Source: Mycobacterium interjectum
GTDB taxonomy: Bacteria; Actinomycetota; Actinomycetes; Mycobacteriales; Mycobacteriaceae
Assembly (NCBI GenBank): GCA_002102225.1
Contig: LQPB01000034.1
Location: 41,210 to 105,209 of the forward strand
DNA: 64,000 bases
Direction of reading: 5' to 3'
Positions 1-9,207 of this stretch are shown here, piece by piece. The number at the start of each line of letters is the position of its first letter. The stretch's first letter is position 1. Position numbers and translations under genes: made by a program. The notes below the pieces were generated by a model. The model searched no databases. It had not been told where the DNA came from and worked only from the letters and a program-made list of their open reading frames with translations.

Positions 1-2
1 AG

Positions 3-902
3 GACCACTACGCGCGCGCCTGGGCGCACGTCGCCGGCTTCTTCCACGGCAACCCCGGCGTGTTCGGCTACGAGGTGCTGAACGAGCCGTGGCCCGGCTT
101 CATCTGGGAGGGTTGCTTCAACTTTGTGCTGGGCTGCCCGGTGCAGGACCACAAGCTGACCGTGTTCTACCGCAAGGTGGTGCCGGTGATCCGAGCGGCC
201 GACCCCACCACGCTGGTGTTCTTCGAGCCGAACACGCTGTCCGACGAGGGCGTCCATACCGACCTCGGCGGCGTGGTCGACCCGAGCACCGGGTTCTCGT
301 TCCACGACTACTGCGCCATCGAATCGGCGTTGCACAAGAACATCACCTGCCGCTTCCAGGACGGCCTCACGATCACCAACGCCAACCTCTACGCGGCCTT
401 CCACCACATCCCGCCGCTGCTCACGGAGTTCGGCGCCACCAACGACCTGAACAACCTCGCCGAGGTGATGCGCCACACCGACCGGCAGCGGATGGGCTGG
501 CTGGAGTGGGCGTACACCGGCAACGACAAGACGAGCTCGTCACCGACCGACCAGGCGCTGGTTTTCAACCCCGCCCAGCCGCCGACGGGCGCCAACGTCA
601 ACGCCGCCAAGCTCGGAGTGCTCGCCTCCCCCTACCCCCAGGTGGTCGCCGGCACGCCGCGGGACTGGTCGTTTCGGTCGGGCGTTTTCCGGCTGTGCTA
701 CTCGACCGAGCGCGCCGACCGCGCGGGCAGCTTCGCGCCCGGCGCGCAGACCCTCATCTCGGTGCCGCCCGTGGAGTATCCGAATGGCTATCACGTGAGC
801 GTCGCGGGCGGACAAGTGGTTTCGCCGCCCAACGCCCCGGTGCTGGCCGTGGTAGCCAACGCGGGCGCCGGCGCCGTCGACGTGGTGGTGGCGCCGGCGT
901 AA
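3..902 (+). CDS. Glycoside hydrolase family 5 (endoglycoceramidase-like), 5' end missing
   Basis: The frame is open from base 3, so the gene begins before the window. The visible part contains both catalytic glutamates of a clan A (family 5) hydrolase: the acid/base in GYEVLNEPWPG near the start and the nucleophile in LLTEFGATND about 115 residues later. After the barrel comes a short beta-rich C-terminal domain of the kind seen in endoglycoceramidase-like proteins. By family knowledge it would hydrolyse a glycosidic bond, possibly in a glycolipid; the substrate cannot be read from the sequence. Such mycobacterial enzymes are usually secreted, but the signal peptide region is not visible. It converges on dapE, with 9 bases between the stop codons. 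Confidence 0.85.
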   Translation, partial: DHYARAWAHVAGFFHGNPGVFGYEVLNEPWPGFIWEGCFNFVLGCPVQDHKLTVFYRKVVPVIRAADPTTLVFFEPNTLSDEGVHTDLGGVVDPSTGFSFHDYCAIESALHKNITCRFQDGLTITNANLYAAFHHIPPLLTEFGATNDLNNLAEVMRHTDRQRMGWLEWAYTGNDKTSSSPTDQALVFNPAQPPTGANVNAAKLGVLASPYPQVVAGTPRDWSFRSGVFRLCYSTERADRAGSFAPGAQTLISVPPVEYPNGYHVSVAGGQVVSPPNAPVLAVVANAGAGAVDVVVAPA

Positions 903-911
903 TCCGCGCCG

Positions 912-1976
912 CTACGCGCTCAGGTAGCGCCGCAGCGTCTGCACCGCCGCGGTGACGTTGGCGACCGGCACCCGTTCGTCGCGGGTGTGGGCCAGGTTGG
1001 GATCGCCCGGGCCGAAATTGACCGCGGGGATGCCCAGCGCGGCGAACCGCGCCACGTCCGTCCAGCCGTATTTCGCCCGGACCCGCCCGCCGGCGGCCTC
1101 GACCAGCGCCTTGGCTGCGGGCTGGGACAGGCCGGGCAGCGCGCCCGCGGCGGCGTCGGTCTGCTCGATGTGCACGTCCAGGCCGTCGAACACCTCGTGC
1201 ACGTGTTGCAGCGCCGCGGCCACCGAGCGGTCCGGGGCGAAGCGGAAGTTGACCGTCACCGCGGCGGCGTCGGGTATCACGTTGCCGGCCACGCCGCCGT
1301 CGATGCGCACCGCCGACAGGCCCTCCCGGTACTCGCAACCGTCGATGTCGACGGTGCGCGCGTCGTATCCGGCCAGCCGGTCCAGCACGGCGCCCAGCTT
1401 GTGAATGGCGTTGTCGCCCAACCACGCTCGCGCCGAGTGGGCCCGCGTGCCGGTCGCGCCGATCACCACGCGCAGCGTGCCCTGGCAACCGGCCTCGATG
1501 TAGCCGCCGGTGGGTTCGCCCAGGATGGCGACGTCGGCGGCCAGCCACTCCGGCAGCTCGCGCTCGATGCGGCCCAAACCGTTTGCGGCCGCGTCGATTT
1601 CCTCGCAGTCGTAGAACACCAGGGTCAGGTCGTGCACCGGTTCGGCCACGGTGGCGGCCAGGTGCAGGAACACGGCGTCACCGGCCTTCATGTCCGCGGT
1701 GCCGCAGCCGTACAGGTCGCCGCCCTCCAAGCGACTGGGCAGGTTGCCCGCCACCGGGACGGTGTCCAGGTGCCCGGCCAGCAGCACCCGCGACGGGCGG
1801 TGCCGTTGCGTGCGCGCCAGCACCGCGTTGCCGTTGCGGATGATCTCGAAGCCCGACGCCTGGGCGCGCAGCGCGGCCTCCACCTCGTCGGCCAGGCGCG
1901 CCTCGTCGCGCGATTCGCTGGGGATGTCGACCAGCGCCGCGGTCAACGCGATCGGGTCCCCGCGCAAGTCCAGCAC
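912..1976 (-). CDS. dapE: Succinyl-diaminopimelate desuccinylase
   Basis: Removes succinate from N-succinyl-LL-diaminopimelate in the lysine/meso-DAP pathway that feeds peptidoglycan. The 354-residue product has the M20 metallopeptidase pattern: first metal ligand His69 with Asp71 in GHLDTVP, bridging Asp95 in CGTADMKAG, catalytic Glu125 and ligand Glu126 in YDCEEID, a further Glu in LGEPTGG, and a C-terminal metal-ligand His in NLAHTRDER. Length is normal. The start is a GTG. It is divergent from dapD, the gene for an earlier step of the same pathway, and the gap between them carries a long inverted repeat. The pairing matches Rv1202/Rv1201c of M. tuberculosis. Confidence 0.95.
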   Translation of the reverse strand: MLDLRGDPIALTAALVDIPSESRDEARLADEVEAALRAQASGFEIIRNGNAVLARTQRHRPSRVLLAGHLDTVPVAGNLPSRLEGGDLYGCGTADMKAGDAVFLHLAATVAEPVHDLTLVFYDCEEIDAAANGLGRIERELPEWLAADVAILGEPTGGYIEAGCQGTLRVVIGATGTRAHSARAWLGDNAIHKLGAVLDRLAGYDARTVDIDGCEYREGLSAVRIDGGVAGNVIPDAAAVTVNFRFAPDRSVAAALQHVHEVFDGLDVHIEQTDAAAGALPGLSQPAAKALVEAAGGRVRAKYGWTDVARFAALGIPAVNFGPGDPNLAHTRDERVPVANVTAAVQTLRRYLSA

Positions 1977-2008
1977 GCCCCCAAGGGTAATGGGTCACCC
2001 TCATTCGG

Positions 2009-2066
2009 CGAGCAGACGCAGAATCGCACCATCGGCCGGCCTGGGATGCGATTCTGCGTCTGCTCG
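2009..2066. repeat. Inverted repeat between dapE and dapD
   Basis: A perfect 20-base arm at 2009-2028 (CGAGCAGACGCAGAATCGCA) is repeated in inverted form at 2047-2066, separated by 18 bases. It fills the middle of the 113-base gap between the divergent starts of dapE (1976) and dapD (2090). Transcribed, it would form a strong hairpin 24 bases before the dapD GTG. The motif resembles short palindromic repeats scattered through mycobacterial intergenic regions; a role as a double-sided regulatory site is possible but unproven. Confidence 0.8.
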
Positions 2067-2089
2067 GCGGCCCAAGTAACCTGACCGCC

Positions 2090-3034
2090 GTGACTGGAGC
2101 TGCAGGCATCGGGTTGGCGACGCTGGCCAACGACGGGTCGGTCCTCGACACGTGGTTTCCCGCACCGGAACTGACGGAATCGGGCACCGGCGGCACGTCG
2201 CGCCTCGCGTTGTCGGACGTACCGCCCGAGCTGGTTGCGCTGGTGGGGCGCGACGACGAGCGCGGCACCGAGACCATCGCCGTGCGCACGGTCATCGGCT
2301 CGCTCGACGAGGTGGCCGCCGACGCCTACGACGCCTACCTGCGGCTGCATCTGCTGTCGCACCGGCTGGTGGCGCCGCACGGGCTGAACGCCGGCGGCCT
2401 GTTCGGGGTATTGACCAACGTCGTGTGGACTAATCGCGGGCCCTGCGCGATCGAGGGCTTCGAGGCGGTCCGGGCGCGGCTGCGCCGCCACGGTCCGGTG
2501 ACCGTCTACGGCGTGGACAAGTTCCCGCGGATGGTCGACTACGTCCTGCCGACCGGGGTGCGCATCGCCGACGCCGACCGGGTGCGCCTCGGCGCCCACC
2601 TGGCGCCCGGCACGACGGTGATGCACGAGGGCTTCGTCAACTACAACGCCGGCACCCTGGGCGCGTCGATGGTCGAGGGGCGCATCTCGGCCGGCGTGGT
2701 GGTGGGCGACGGGTCGGACATCGGCGGCGGGGCGTCCATCATGGGCACGCTGTCCGGCGGTGGCACGCAAGTGATTTCGATCGGCAAGCGGTGCCTGCTC
2801 GGCGCCAACGCGGGCGTGGGCATCTCGCTCGGCGACGACTGCGTCGTTGAGGCCGGCCTGTACGTCACCGCGGGCACTAAGGTCACCATGCCCGACGGGA
2901 CGGCGGTCAAGGCCCGCGACCTGTCCGGCGCCGACAACCTGCTCTTCCGCCGCAACTCGGTCACCGGCGCGGTCGAGGTGGTGGGCCGCGACGGTCAGGG
3001 CATCGCGCTCAACGAGGACCTGCACGCCAACTGA
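2090..3034 (+). CDS. dapD: 2,3,4,5-tetrahydropyridine-2,6-dicarboxylate N-succinyltransferase
   Basis: Transfers succinyl from succinyl-CoA to tetrahydrodipicolinate, an early step of the succinylase route to meso-DAP and lysine. The product is 314 residues. The N-terminal half is an alpha/beta domain typical of the actinobacterial type. From about residue 170 to 265 come glycine-rich hexapeptide turns ([57 protein letters not shown]) that build a left-handed beta helix; such enzymes are trimers. The start is GTG at 2090. It is divergent from dapE and converges on an MFS gene with one base between stop codons, as in M. tuberculosis Rv1200-Rv1202. Confidence 0.96.
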   Translation: MTGAAGIGLATLANDGSVLDTWFPAPELTESGTGGTSRLALSDVPPELVALVGRDDERGTETIAVRTVIGSLDEVAADAYDAYLRLHLLSHRLVAPHGLNAGGLFGVLTNVVWTNRGPCAIEGFEAVRARLRRHGPVTVYGVDKFPRMVDYVLPTGVRIADADRVRLGAHLAPGTTVMHEGFVNYNAGTLGASMVEGRISAGVVVGDGSDIGGGASIMGTLSGGGTQVISIGKRCLLGANAGVGISLGDDCVVEAGLYVTAGTKVTMPDGTAVKARDLSGADNLLFRRNSVTGAVEVVGRDGQGIALNEDLHAN

Positions 3035-3035
3035 G

Positions 3036-4364
3036 TCACCGCGGTAGGTCGGCGCGGCCGGCCCCCAACGTGGTCCCGTTGGTCTCCGGCAGCAGGTAGG
3101 TGCACACCAGGCCGGCCACCACCAGCACGGCCAGCATCACGCCGATCGCCCAGCTGCCGTAGGTCGCCACCAGCGTCCCGGCCAGCAGCGGCGGAAGGGC
3201 CCCGCCGATGACGCCGGCGAGGTTGAGGGCCAGCGCCGACCCGCTGTAGCGGTAACGCGTGGCGAACAGCTCCGGAATGAAGGCCGCGGTGGGCCCGGAC
3301 CCGATCGCACCCCCGACGGCCATGCCGACGACGGCGACCACGTACAGCGCCGGGTTGCGGGTGTTCAGCAACGGCATCACCACGAACGCCCACGGCAAGA
3401 GCAGCGACCACCCCAACAGCATCAGCCGGCGGCGGCCGACCAGGTCGGACAGGGTGGCCGAGGCCGCGACCGTGGCGATGCTGACGAGCCCGGTCAACGC
3501 GCCCACCGACCAGATGAAGCCGCGCGTGTACCCGAGCTGCGAATTCGCGTAGATGAGCAGGTAGGTGTGACCCAGGTAGCCGAAACCGAATCCGCCCAGC
3601 AGGCTGCCACCGGCCAGCAGGATCTCCCGGCGTTGCAGGCGCCACAGCTCTGCGAGCGGCGCCTTGGGGACCAGGTCGCGGGCCTTCTCCTCGGCGAACA
3701 CCGGGGTCTCGTCGATGTTGAGCCGCACGTAGAGCGCGATGCCGATCAGCCCCGCGCTGAACAGGAACGGCAGCCGCCAGCCCCACTGCATGAACGCGGC
3801 GCTCTTTTCCCCGATGCTGAAGTTGACGCCCAAAAAGGTCAGGCTGCTGAGCACGGCCGCGGTGCCGGCGCCGAGCAGGGTGAACATGCCGTAGCGGCCC
3901 CGCTTGCCGGCGGGCGCGTACTCGGCGCTCAGCAGCGCCGAGCCCGCCCATTCGCCGCCGACGGCGAACCCCTGCATGAGCCGCAACACGATCAGGATCA
4001 GGGGGGCGGCCGCACCGATGGCGGCCGTGCTGGGCACCAGCCCGACGCTGACGGTCGACACGGCCATGATCAGCAGCGTGGCGATCAGCGTCTTCTTGCG
4101 GCCCAGCCGGTCGCCGAAGTACCCGAACACGGCGGCGCCCAGCGGCCGCGACAGGAACGCCGTCGCGAACGTCGCCATCGAGGCGACGGTGCCCAGCGTC
4201 GCACCGAGCCGCGGGAAGAACACCGTCGGGAAGACCAACGCCGCCGCGGTGCCGTAGATGAGGAAGTCGTAGTACTCGATCGCCGAGCCGACCAGACACG
4301 CCGCCGCCACCCGCCTCATCGGTGTCGACGCGCGTCGGGCCGCAACCGTCGGCAGTTCCGTCAC
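3036..4364 (-). CDS. MFS transporter, metabolite:H+ symporter type (Rv1200-like)
   Basis: A 442-residue inner-membrane carrier with about twelve hydrophobic segments. EYYDFLIYG in the first membrane segment and FGYFGDRLGRKK in the loop after TM2 are hallmarks of the metabolite:H+ symporter branch (ProP, KgtP, ShiA relatives); a second copy of the loop motif, SDLVGRRR, lies between TM8 and TM9. The substrate is unknown. I chose the GTG at 4364 because homology-like sequence (VTELPTVAARRAS) begins there; the frame stays open far upstream, but that extension is the out-of-frame reading of fadD36. The position next to dapD matches Rv1200. Confidence 0.88.
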   Translation of the reverse strand: MTELPTVAARRASTPMRRVAAACLVGSAIEYYDFLIYGTAAALVFPTVFFPRLGATLGTVASMATFATAFLSRPLGAAVFGYFGDRLGRKKTLIATLLIMAVSTVSVGLVPSTAAIGAAAPLILIVLRLMQGFAVGGEWAGSALLSAEYAPAGKRGRYGMFTLLGAGTAAVLSSLTFLGVNFSIGEKSAAFMQWGWRLPFLFSAGLIGIALYVRLNIDETPVFAEEKARDLVPKAPLAELWRLQRREILLAGGSLLGGFGFGYLGHTYLLIYANSQLGYTRGFIWSVGALTGLVSIATVAASATLSDLVGRRRLMLLGWSLLLPWAFVVMPLLNTRNPALYVVAVVGMAVGGAIGSGPTAAFIPELFATRYRYSGSALALNLAGVIGGALPPLLAGTLVATYGSWAIGVMLAVLVVAGLVCTYLLPETNGTTLGAGRADLPR

Positions 4365-4442
4365 GCCTACGACGGTAGGTGAAGGTTCGCCGTCTCGCTC
4401 GGCGGAAAAGCTGGCAATACGCTGCGTGTCACCGAAATGTGA

Positions 4443-4553
4443 CCCCCGCGAGCGTGCGTGCACTCCCCCGCGAGCGGGCGTGCACTCCCCCGCGAGCGTG
4501 CGTGTCTGTACGGCGACATGCCGCAAAACGTGTACATATGCGCACGCTCGCGG
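4443..4553. repeat. 22-bp tandem repeat closed by an inverted copy
   Basis: Almost three copies of a 22-base unit (CCCCCGCGAGCGTGCGTGCA plus CT) lie head to tail at 4443-4464, 4465-4486 and 4487-4508. The core CCGCGAGCGTGCG of the last copy (4490-4502) is found inverted at 4541-4553, so the end of the array can form a 13-bp stem with a 38-base loop. It sits in the 212-base gap between fadD36 and the MFS gene, both on the minus strand. It could act as a processing or termination structure, or be a relic of a dispersed repeat family. Confidence 0.8.
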
Positions 4554-4576
4554 ACAGGGACGGGCGGGCGCGGTGC

Positions 4577-5998
4577 TCAGCCCTCGGCGAGCAACTGCTT
4601 CTTGAGCACCTTGCCCATCGCGTTGCGCGGCAGCGCCTCCACCAGACGGACCTCCCGCGGCCGCTTGTGTATCGACAGCTCCTGGGCGACGTGGTTGATC
4701 AGGTCGTCGGCCCGCAGGTCGGACGAGCCGACGACGTAGGCGACGATGCGCTGGCCCAGGTCCTCGTCGGGCAGCCCGACGACGGCCGCCTCCTGCACGC
4801 CGGGGTGCCCCAGCAGGGACGTCTCGATCTCGCCCGCGCCGACGCGGTACCCGCCGGACTTGATCAGGTCCACCGACTCGCGTCCGACGATGCGGTGCAT
4901 GCCGGCGCCGTCGATCACCGCGACGTCGCCGGTGCGGTAGAAGCCGTTGGGCGCGAACGCCTCCGCGGTGGCCTCGGGCCGGTTCAGGTAGCCGTCGGAC
5001 ATCATCGGCCCGCGAACCTGAAGCCGCCCAACGGTTTCCCCGTCCTGCGGCACCGGGTTGTCGTTGTCGTCCAGCAGCCTGGTTTCCACGCCGGCGACGG
5101 GCAGGCCCACCCAGCCCGCGCGGCGCTCGCCGTCGGCCCGCGTCGAGATCGTGATCAGCGATTCCGAGGCGCCATAGCGTTCGATGGGCTGGTGCCCGGT
5201 GAGCTCGGCCAGCCGGTCGAACACCGGCACCGGCAGCGGCGCGCTCCCGGAGACCAGCAGCCGCGCCGGCCGCAGCGCCTCGGCCGCCGAGCCGTCGGCC
5301 ACCACCCGCGACCACACGGTGGGAACCGCGAAAAACAGCGATCCGCCCCATTCCGAGCACGCTTGCGCGTACCCGGCCGGTGTCGGTCTTCCGGTGTGCA
5401 CGAAGCGATTTCCGATCCGCAGCGACCCCAGCAGGCCCAGCACCAGCCCGTGCACGTGGAACAGCGGCAGGCCGTGCACCAGGACGTCGTCCGGCGTCCA
5501 CTGCCAGGCCTCGGCCAGGGCGTCCAGGTCGGCGGCGACCGCGCGGCGGCTCAGCTGCACGCCCTTGGGCAGTCCGGTGGTGCCCGACGTGTAGATGATC
5601 ATCGCGGTCGCGTCCGGCGACGGCTCGGGGTAGCGGTGCCAGGAACGGGCGTGCACTCGCACCGGGATGTGCGGCAGCCCGTCGGCATCCTCCGGCTCGG
5701 GGCCCAGCCAGGCCTCCGCGCCGGAGTCGGTGAGCATGTGCCGGCGCTCGGCCACACCGACATCCGAGGGCACCGGCACGAACGGCACCCCGGCGATCAA
5801 GCAACCGGTGACCGCCAGCACGGTGGATGCGCTCGGCGTGGCCAGCACCGCGACCCGGCCCGCGCCGCCGACCCGCTCGGCGACCGACGTTGCGGCGCCG
5901 ACCAAGTCGCTGCGGCTGAGCGTGGCGCCGTCGATCCGCACTGCGTCGGGGATGTCGGTGGTGGTTACGACCGAGGGATTGAGCGACGCGAGCAGCAC
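4577..5998 (-). CDS. fadD36: Fatty-acid/acyl-CoA ligase FadD36
   Basis: ATP-dependent acyl-CoA ligase of 473 residues, a short member of the ANL (AMP-forming) superfamily. Visible motifs are the P-loop YTSGTTGLPKG (about residues 157-167), the adenylate motif YGASES, the hinge-region YRTGD, and the catalytic C-terminal lysine in LPRNAMGKVLKKQ. The N terminus (VLLASLNPS..., GTG start) and much of the sequence match my memory of FadD36 (Rv1193). It is the last gene of a packed minus-strand run: aldehyde dehydrogenase, CoA-transferase, hydrolase, ligase, with only 22 bases to the hydrolase stop. The acid activated is not known; the neighbours suggest a small or branched acyl chain. Confidence 0.93.
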   Translation of the reverse strand: MLLASLNPSVVTTTDIPDAVRIDGATLSRSDLVGAATSVAERVGGAGRVAVLATPSASTVLAVTGCLIAGVPFVPVPSDVGVAERRHMLTDSGAEAWLGPEPEDADGLPHIPVRVHARSWHRYPEPSPDATAMIIYTSGTTGLPKGVQLSRRAVAADLDALAEAWQWTPDDVLVHGLPLFHVHGLVLGLLGSLRIGNRFVHTGRPTPAGYAQACSEWGGSLFFAVPTVWSRVVADGSAAEALRPARLLVSGSAPLPVPVFDRLAELTGHQPIERYGASESLITISTRADGERRAGWVGLPVAGVETRLLDDNDNPVPQDGETVGRLQVRGPMMSDGYLNRPEATAEAFAPNGFYRTGDVAVIDGAGMHRIVGRESVDLIKSGGYRVGAGEIETSLLGHPGVQEAAVVGLPDEDLGQRIVAYVVGSSDLRADDLINHVAQELSIHKRPREVRLVEALPRNAMGKVLKKQLLAEG

Positions 5999-6020
5999 GC
6001 CTGCAGGTTACCCGGCGGCG

Positions 6021-6929
6021 TCAGGCCTTATCGTCCCAGATCTTCGTCAGCGTCGACAGGATCTCCTCGCCGCGCCCCAGCCCCGCCAGGTGGCTTTCGC
6101 CGGGCAGCACGAACAGCTCGGCGTCGGGCAGCAGGGACACGACGTGCTCGCCGTGGGCGAACGGGACGATGTGGTCGCTGTCGCCGTGCCACCACCGGAC
6201 CGGGACCTTGACCTCGTCGAGCCGGAAACCCCAGTCGCGGGTGAACAGGATGATGTCGTTGAAGGGGGCCGCCAGTTGCTTGCGGCTGCCGTTGAGCAGG
6301 TCGTCGAGGAACATGGCGGCGAACTCGGGGCGGGTCAGCAGGCGCCGGTCGGCCTCCGGCGAAATCGCGGCATACAGATACAGCGCGGGGTTCGCGACCG
6401 GACGGATCATCCGGATCACCAGGCTCGCGCCGATGCGCAGCGGGTCGCCCCCCAGCCGCAGCAGCGGCGCCGCCCGCTTGCCCAGGTTCATCAGGCCGCT
6501 GGTGATGCCCTCGTCGCCGAGGAACGGCGCGACGCCGCCGAGCACGCCGGCCGCCACTACCCGATCGGACAGCACCGCGGCCGCCGCGAGCGCGTACGGG
6601 CCGCCGCCGGAGAGGCCGATGACCGCCATCTTGTCGATGCCCAGCGTGTCCGCGATCGTCCCCAGGTCGTCGCCGAACGCGCGGATGTTCTCGTACCGGT
6701 GCGGCGTCGAGGATCCGATGCCCGGCCGGTCGATGCCGATCAGGCGGATGTTGTGCTGCTCGGCGTAGACCCGTGCCTCGATCGGGATCTGCCGGCGGGC
6801 GCCGGGAGTCCCGTGAAACCAGAAGAACGCGCGGCCCCACGGCGCGCCGAACTCGGCGAAACCGATTTGGCGGTCCTCCCCCACCGCGATGTTGCCTTCG
6901 AGCTTGGGGCGGGCGATCTCCATGGCCAT
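6021..6929 (-). CDS. Alpha/beta-fold hydrolase
   Basis: A 302-residue serine hydrolase (esterase, lipase or related). It shows an oxyanion-hole HGTPG (residues 39-43), the nucleophile elbow GLSGGG with Ser107, an acidic residue in DHIVPF and the catalytic His in LPGESHLAG. No signal peptide is evident, so it is probably cytoplasmic. Two in-frame ATGs are possible (6929 and 6923); the purine-rich CTCGGGG is better spaced for 6923. It lies between the double CoA-transferase (55 bases upstream) and fadD36 (22 bases downstream), which suggests thioester or ester cleavage in the same pathway. Rv1191 next to fadD36 in M. tuberculosis is a similar hydrolase, but orthology is only inferred. Confidence 0.85.
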   Translation of the reverse strand: MAMEIARPKLEGNIAVGEDRQIGFAEFGAPWGRAFFWFHGTPGARRQIPIEARVYAEQHNIRLIGIDRPGIGSSTPHRYENIRAFGDDLGTIADTLGIDKMAVIGLSGGGPYALAAAAVLSDRVVAAGVLGGVAPFLGDEGITSGLMNLGKRAAPLLRLGGDPLRIGASLVIRMIRPVANPALYLYAAISPEADRRLLTRPEFAAMFLDDLLNGSRKQLAAPFNDIILFTRDWGFRLDEVKVPVRWWHGDSDHIVPFAHGEHVVSLLPDAELFVLPGESHLAGLGRGEEILSTLTKIWDDKA

Positions 6930-6984
6930 GCCCCGAGCTTTGCATGTGGCGCGCCGATTACGAAAGGCTCACGGCCTAGCCGCG

Positions 6985-9207
6985 TCATGACCCGAGCGGC
7001 CGCTCCCCGATGACCCGTTCGGCCCGCAGGGCGGCCAGCTCGCCGCCAGAAAGGCCCAGCCCGCGCAGGATCTCGTCGTTGTGCTGGCCCAGGGTCGGCG
7101 GGGCGCCGCGGTGGTGGTGCGCCGGCCCGGGGGTGATGCGAAACGGCCACCCGGGATAGCGGTGCGCTCCGGTGATGGGATGCACGAGCTCCTCGTAAAA
7201 CCCGCGCGCGTCGAGCTGCGGTATGTCGTACATCCGGTCGCCGGTGACCACGCGCTCGACCGGGATACCCTGTGCCGCAAGGGTTTCCGTGATCGTGGCC
7301 GGATCCTGCGTGCGGGTCCACGCGGCGACCATCTCGTCGAACGCGTCGTGGTCCACGTCCGGGTCCCCGGGCAGCGACAGCGCCACCCACGCGCCGTCCT
7401 CATTGGTCGGGTAGACGCCCTGCAGGTAGCCGCGCCGGCGGTTACCCTCCCGCGCTTGCACGACGCCGTTCATCGAGTACTCGATTACCGGTTCGGCGGT
7501 CACGGCGGCGGCGACCTCGATCTGGGCGATCTCGATCAGCTGCCCCTCCCCGGTGCGGCTCCGGTGCTCGAGCGCGGCCAGCAGCGCGACCCCGGCGTGC
7601 ACGCCGACGACGGGATCGGCGGGCCCCTGCGGGTTGCACGGCGGCCCGTCCGCATACCCCGTGACCGCCGACATCCCCGCGGTCTGCTCGAAGTTCAGCG
7701 CCCACCCGACGTAATCGCGCCACGGGCCCTGCAACCCGAAACCCGGCATCCGGATCATGATCACGTCGGGCTTCAGCGCCGCCAGGGACGCGTAATCCAG
7801 ACCGAACTGCTCCACCACTCGCGGCGAAAAGTTCTCCACGACCACGTCGGCCTGCGCGGCCAGCCGCCGGACGATTTCCAGGCCGCGCCGCGAGGTCAGG
7901 TCCAGCGTGAGGTCTTTCTTGTTGAGGTTGGTGGCCTGCCACAGGCCGCTTCGCTCGTACCAGTCGTCACCCTCGAAGGGAAACGCGCCGGAGTAGCGAA
8001 ACCCGTCGGGCCGCTGGATCGACTCGACCTTGACGATGTCGGCGCCGAACGCGCCCAGGTAGCAGGTCAGATACGCGCCCGCCCAGAAGGTGGTCAGGTC
8101 GAGCACCTTCAGCTGGGCGAACGGAGCGGCCCCCGACGTCCGGTGGGGCAACGGATGATGTTGTACCGCAGGGCCTTTCGTCAGCCGGAACGGCGATCCG
8201 GGGCGCTGGAAGCCTCCCCCTGTGCCGCTCCCGCCCACGATGAAGAACTCGCGCTTGGCGTATTGCGGACATTCCAGCACGGTGGCGCCGTCGTTGACCG
8301 GGGTGGCCGGAATCCGCAATGCCTGGCTCAGGTCGACGATCTCGGCGACGGTTTGTTTAGCCAGCAATGGCTCTGCGCGAGCGTAGAATTCGGTGCGCTC
8401 GGGGCCGCCCAACATGATCGGAATCTGCTGCTCACCGAACTCGGGCAGGCCCAGCATCGCGCACACGTCCAGCCAATGCTGGCCCGTCAGGCAGTTGATT
8501 CCCACCCAACCGTCGGCGGCGCGGACCACCCCCAGCATGGGAGCCCCCCGGGCGTTGGCAGGCAGGCCGAGGCCGAGCATCTTCTGCGCCATCAGCATGG
8601 GATACGGCAGCGTCGACAGCAACGACTCGAATTCCGAAACATCGACCTGGACAACCTCACCGGATGCGCAACGCAGCGCGGTCAACGCGCCCAGCGCGCC
8701 GTAGGCACCCGCGACGTACTCGGCGATCCGGGCGCCGACCTGCACCGGCGGGCGGTCGGGATCGCGGGCGCTGACCCAGCCCGACGCCGCCTGCAGCGTC
8801 AGCGACGTGACCGGCCGGTCCCGCCACGGCCCGGACTGCCCGAACGCGGACATGCGGAGCAGCACCAGGTTTGGGTTGAGCTCGTTCAGGCCGTCGCGGT
8901 CGAACCCCCAGCCTTCCAGCGTTCCGGGCGGGAAGTTCTCGATGAGCAGGTGCGCACCCGCGATCAGCTCGCGGGCATCCGGAAACGCCGCAATTCGCTT
9001 GCCGGCGTTCAGGTATTGGAATAGCCCGCTACGTTCGGGATCGGAAACCCCGCGGGGAAACGGACCCCAGTAGTGCAGCGGATCTCCGCCCGGCGGCTCG
9101 AGCTTGGTGACCTCGGCACCGAGGTCGACGAAAAGCTTTGCCGCATAAGGGCCGGAGATCTCCTTGGTGATTTCGACGACGGACAGCCCCGCAAGGGGTC
9201 CGCTCAC
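6985..9207 (-). CDS. Double-length family III CoA-transferase (CaiB/BaiF)
   Basis: A 740-residue protein made of two CaiB/BaiF-type units in one chain: residues about 1-370 (VVEITKEISGPYAAKLFVDL at its start) and about 380-740 (VLDLTTFWAGAYLTCYLGAF). Single-unit enzymes are near 400 residues and work as interlocked dimers, so the fusion may supply both halves. Members move CoA between carboxylic acids. At the position where the characterised enzymes have their catalytic Asp, both halves show Glu (VDVSEFESL and IEIAQIEVA), as in a subgroup of actinobacterial homologues. The GTG start at 9207 overlaps the TGA of the aldehyde dehydrogenase (GTGA), so translation is probably coupled. Confidence 0.88.
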   Translation of the reverse strand: MSGPLAGLSVVEITKEISGPYAAKLFVDLGAEVTKLEPPGGDPLHYWGPFPRGVSDPERSGLFQYLNAGKRIAAFPDARELIAGAHLLIENFPPGTLEGWGFDRDGLNELNPNLVLLRMSAFGQSGPWRDRPVTSLTLQAASGWVSARDPDRPPVQVGARIAEYVAGAYGALGALTALRCASGEVVQVDVSEFESLLSTLPYPMLMAQKMLGLGLPANARGAPMLGVVRAADGWVGINCLTGQHWLDVCAMLGLPEFGEQQIPIMLGGPERTEFYARAEPLLAKQTVAEIVDLSQALRIPATPVNDGATVLECPQYAKREFFIVGGSGTGGGFQRPGSPFRLTKGPAVQHHPLPHRTSGAAPFAQLKVLDLTTFWAGAYLTCYLGAFGADIVKVESIQRPDGFRYSGAFPFEGDDWYERSGLWQATNLNKKDLTLDLTSRRGLEIVRRLAAQADVVVENFSPRVVEQFGLDYASLAALKPDVIMIRMPGFGLQGPWRDYVGWALNFEQTAGMSAVTGYADGPPCNPQGPADPVVGVHAGVALLAALEHRSRTGEGQLIEIAQIEVAAAVTAEPVIEYSMNGVVQAREGNRRRGYLQGVYPTNEDGAWVALSLPGDPDVDHDAFDEMVAAWTRTQDPATITETLAAQGIPVERVVTGDRMYDIPQLDARGFYEELVHPITGAHRYPGWPFRITPGPAHHHRGAPPTLGQHNDEILRGLGLSGGELAALRAERVIGERPLGS

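Noticed and set aside
4443..4508. CRISPR-like repeats
   Set aside because: The 22-mers are directly adjacent with no spacers and there are no cas genes.
4365..5804. Apparent 480-residue N-terminal extension of the MFS protein
   Set aside because: It is the Arg/Ala/Gly-rich reading of fadD36 in another frame; transporter sequence starts only at 4364.
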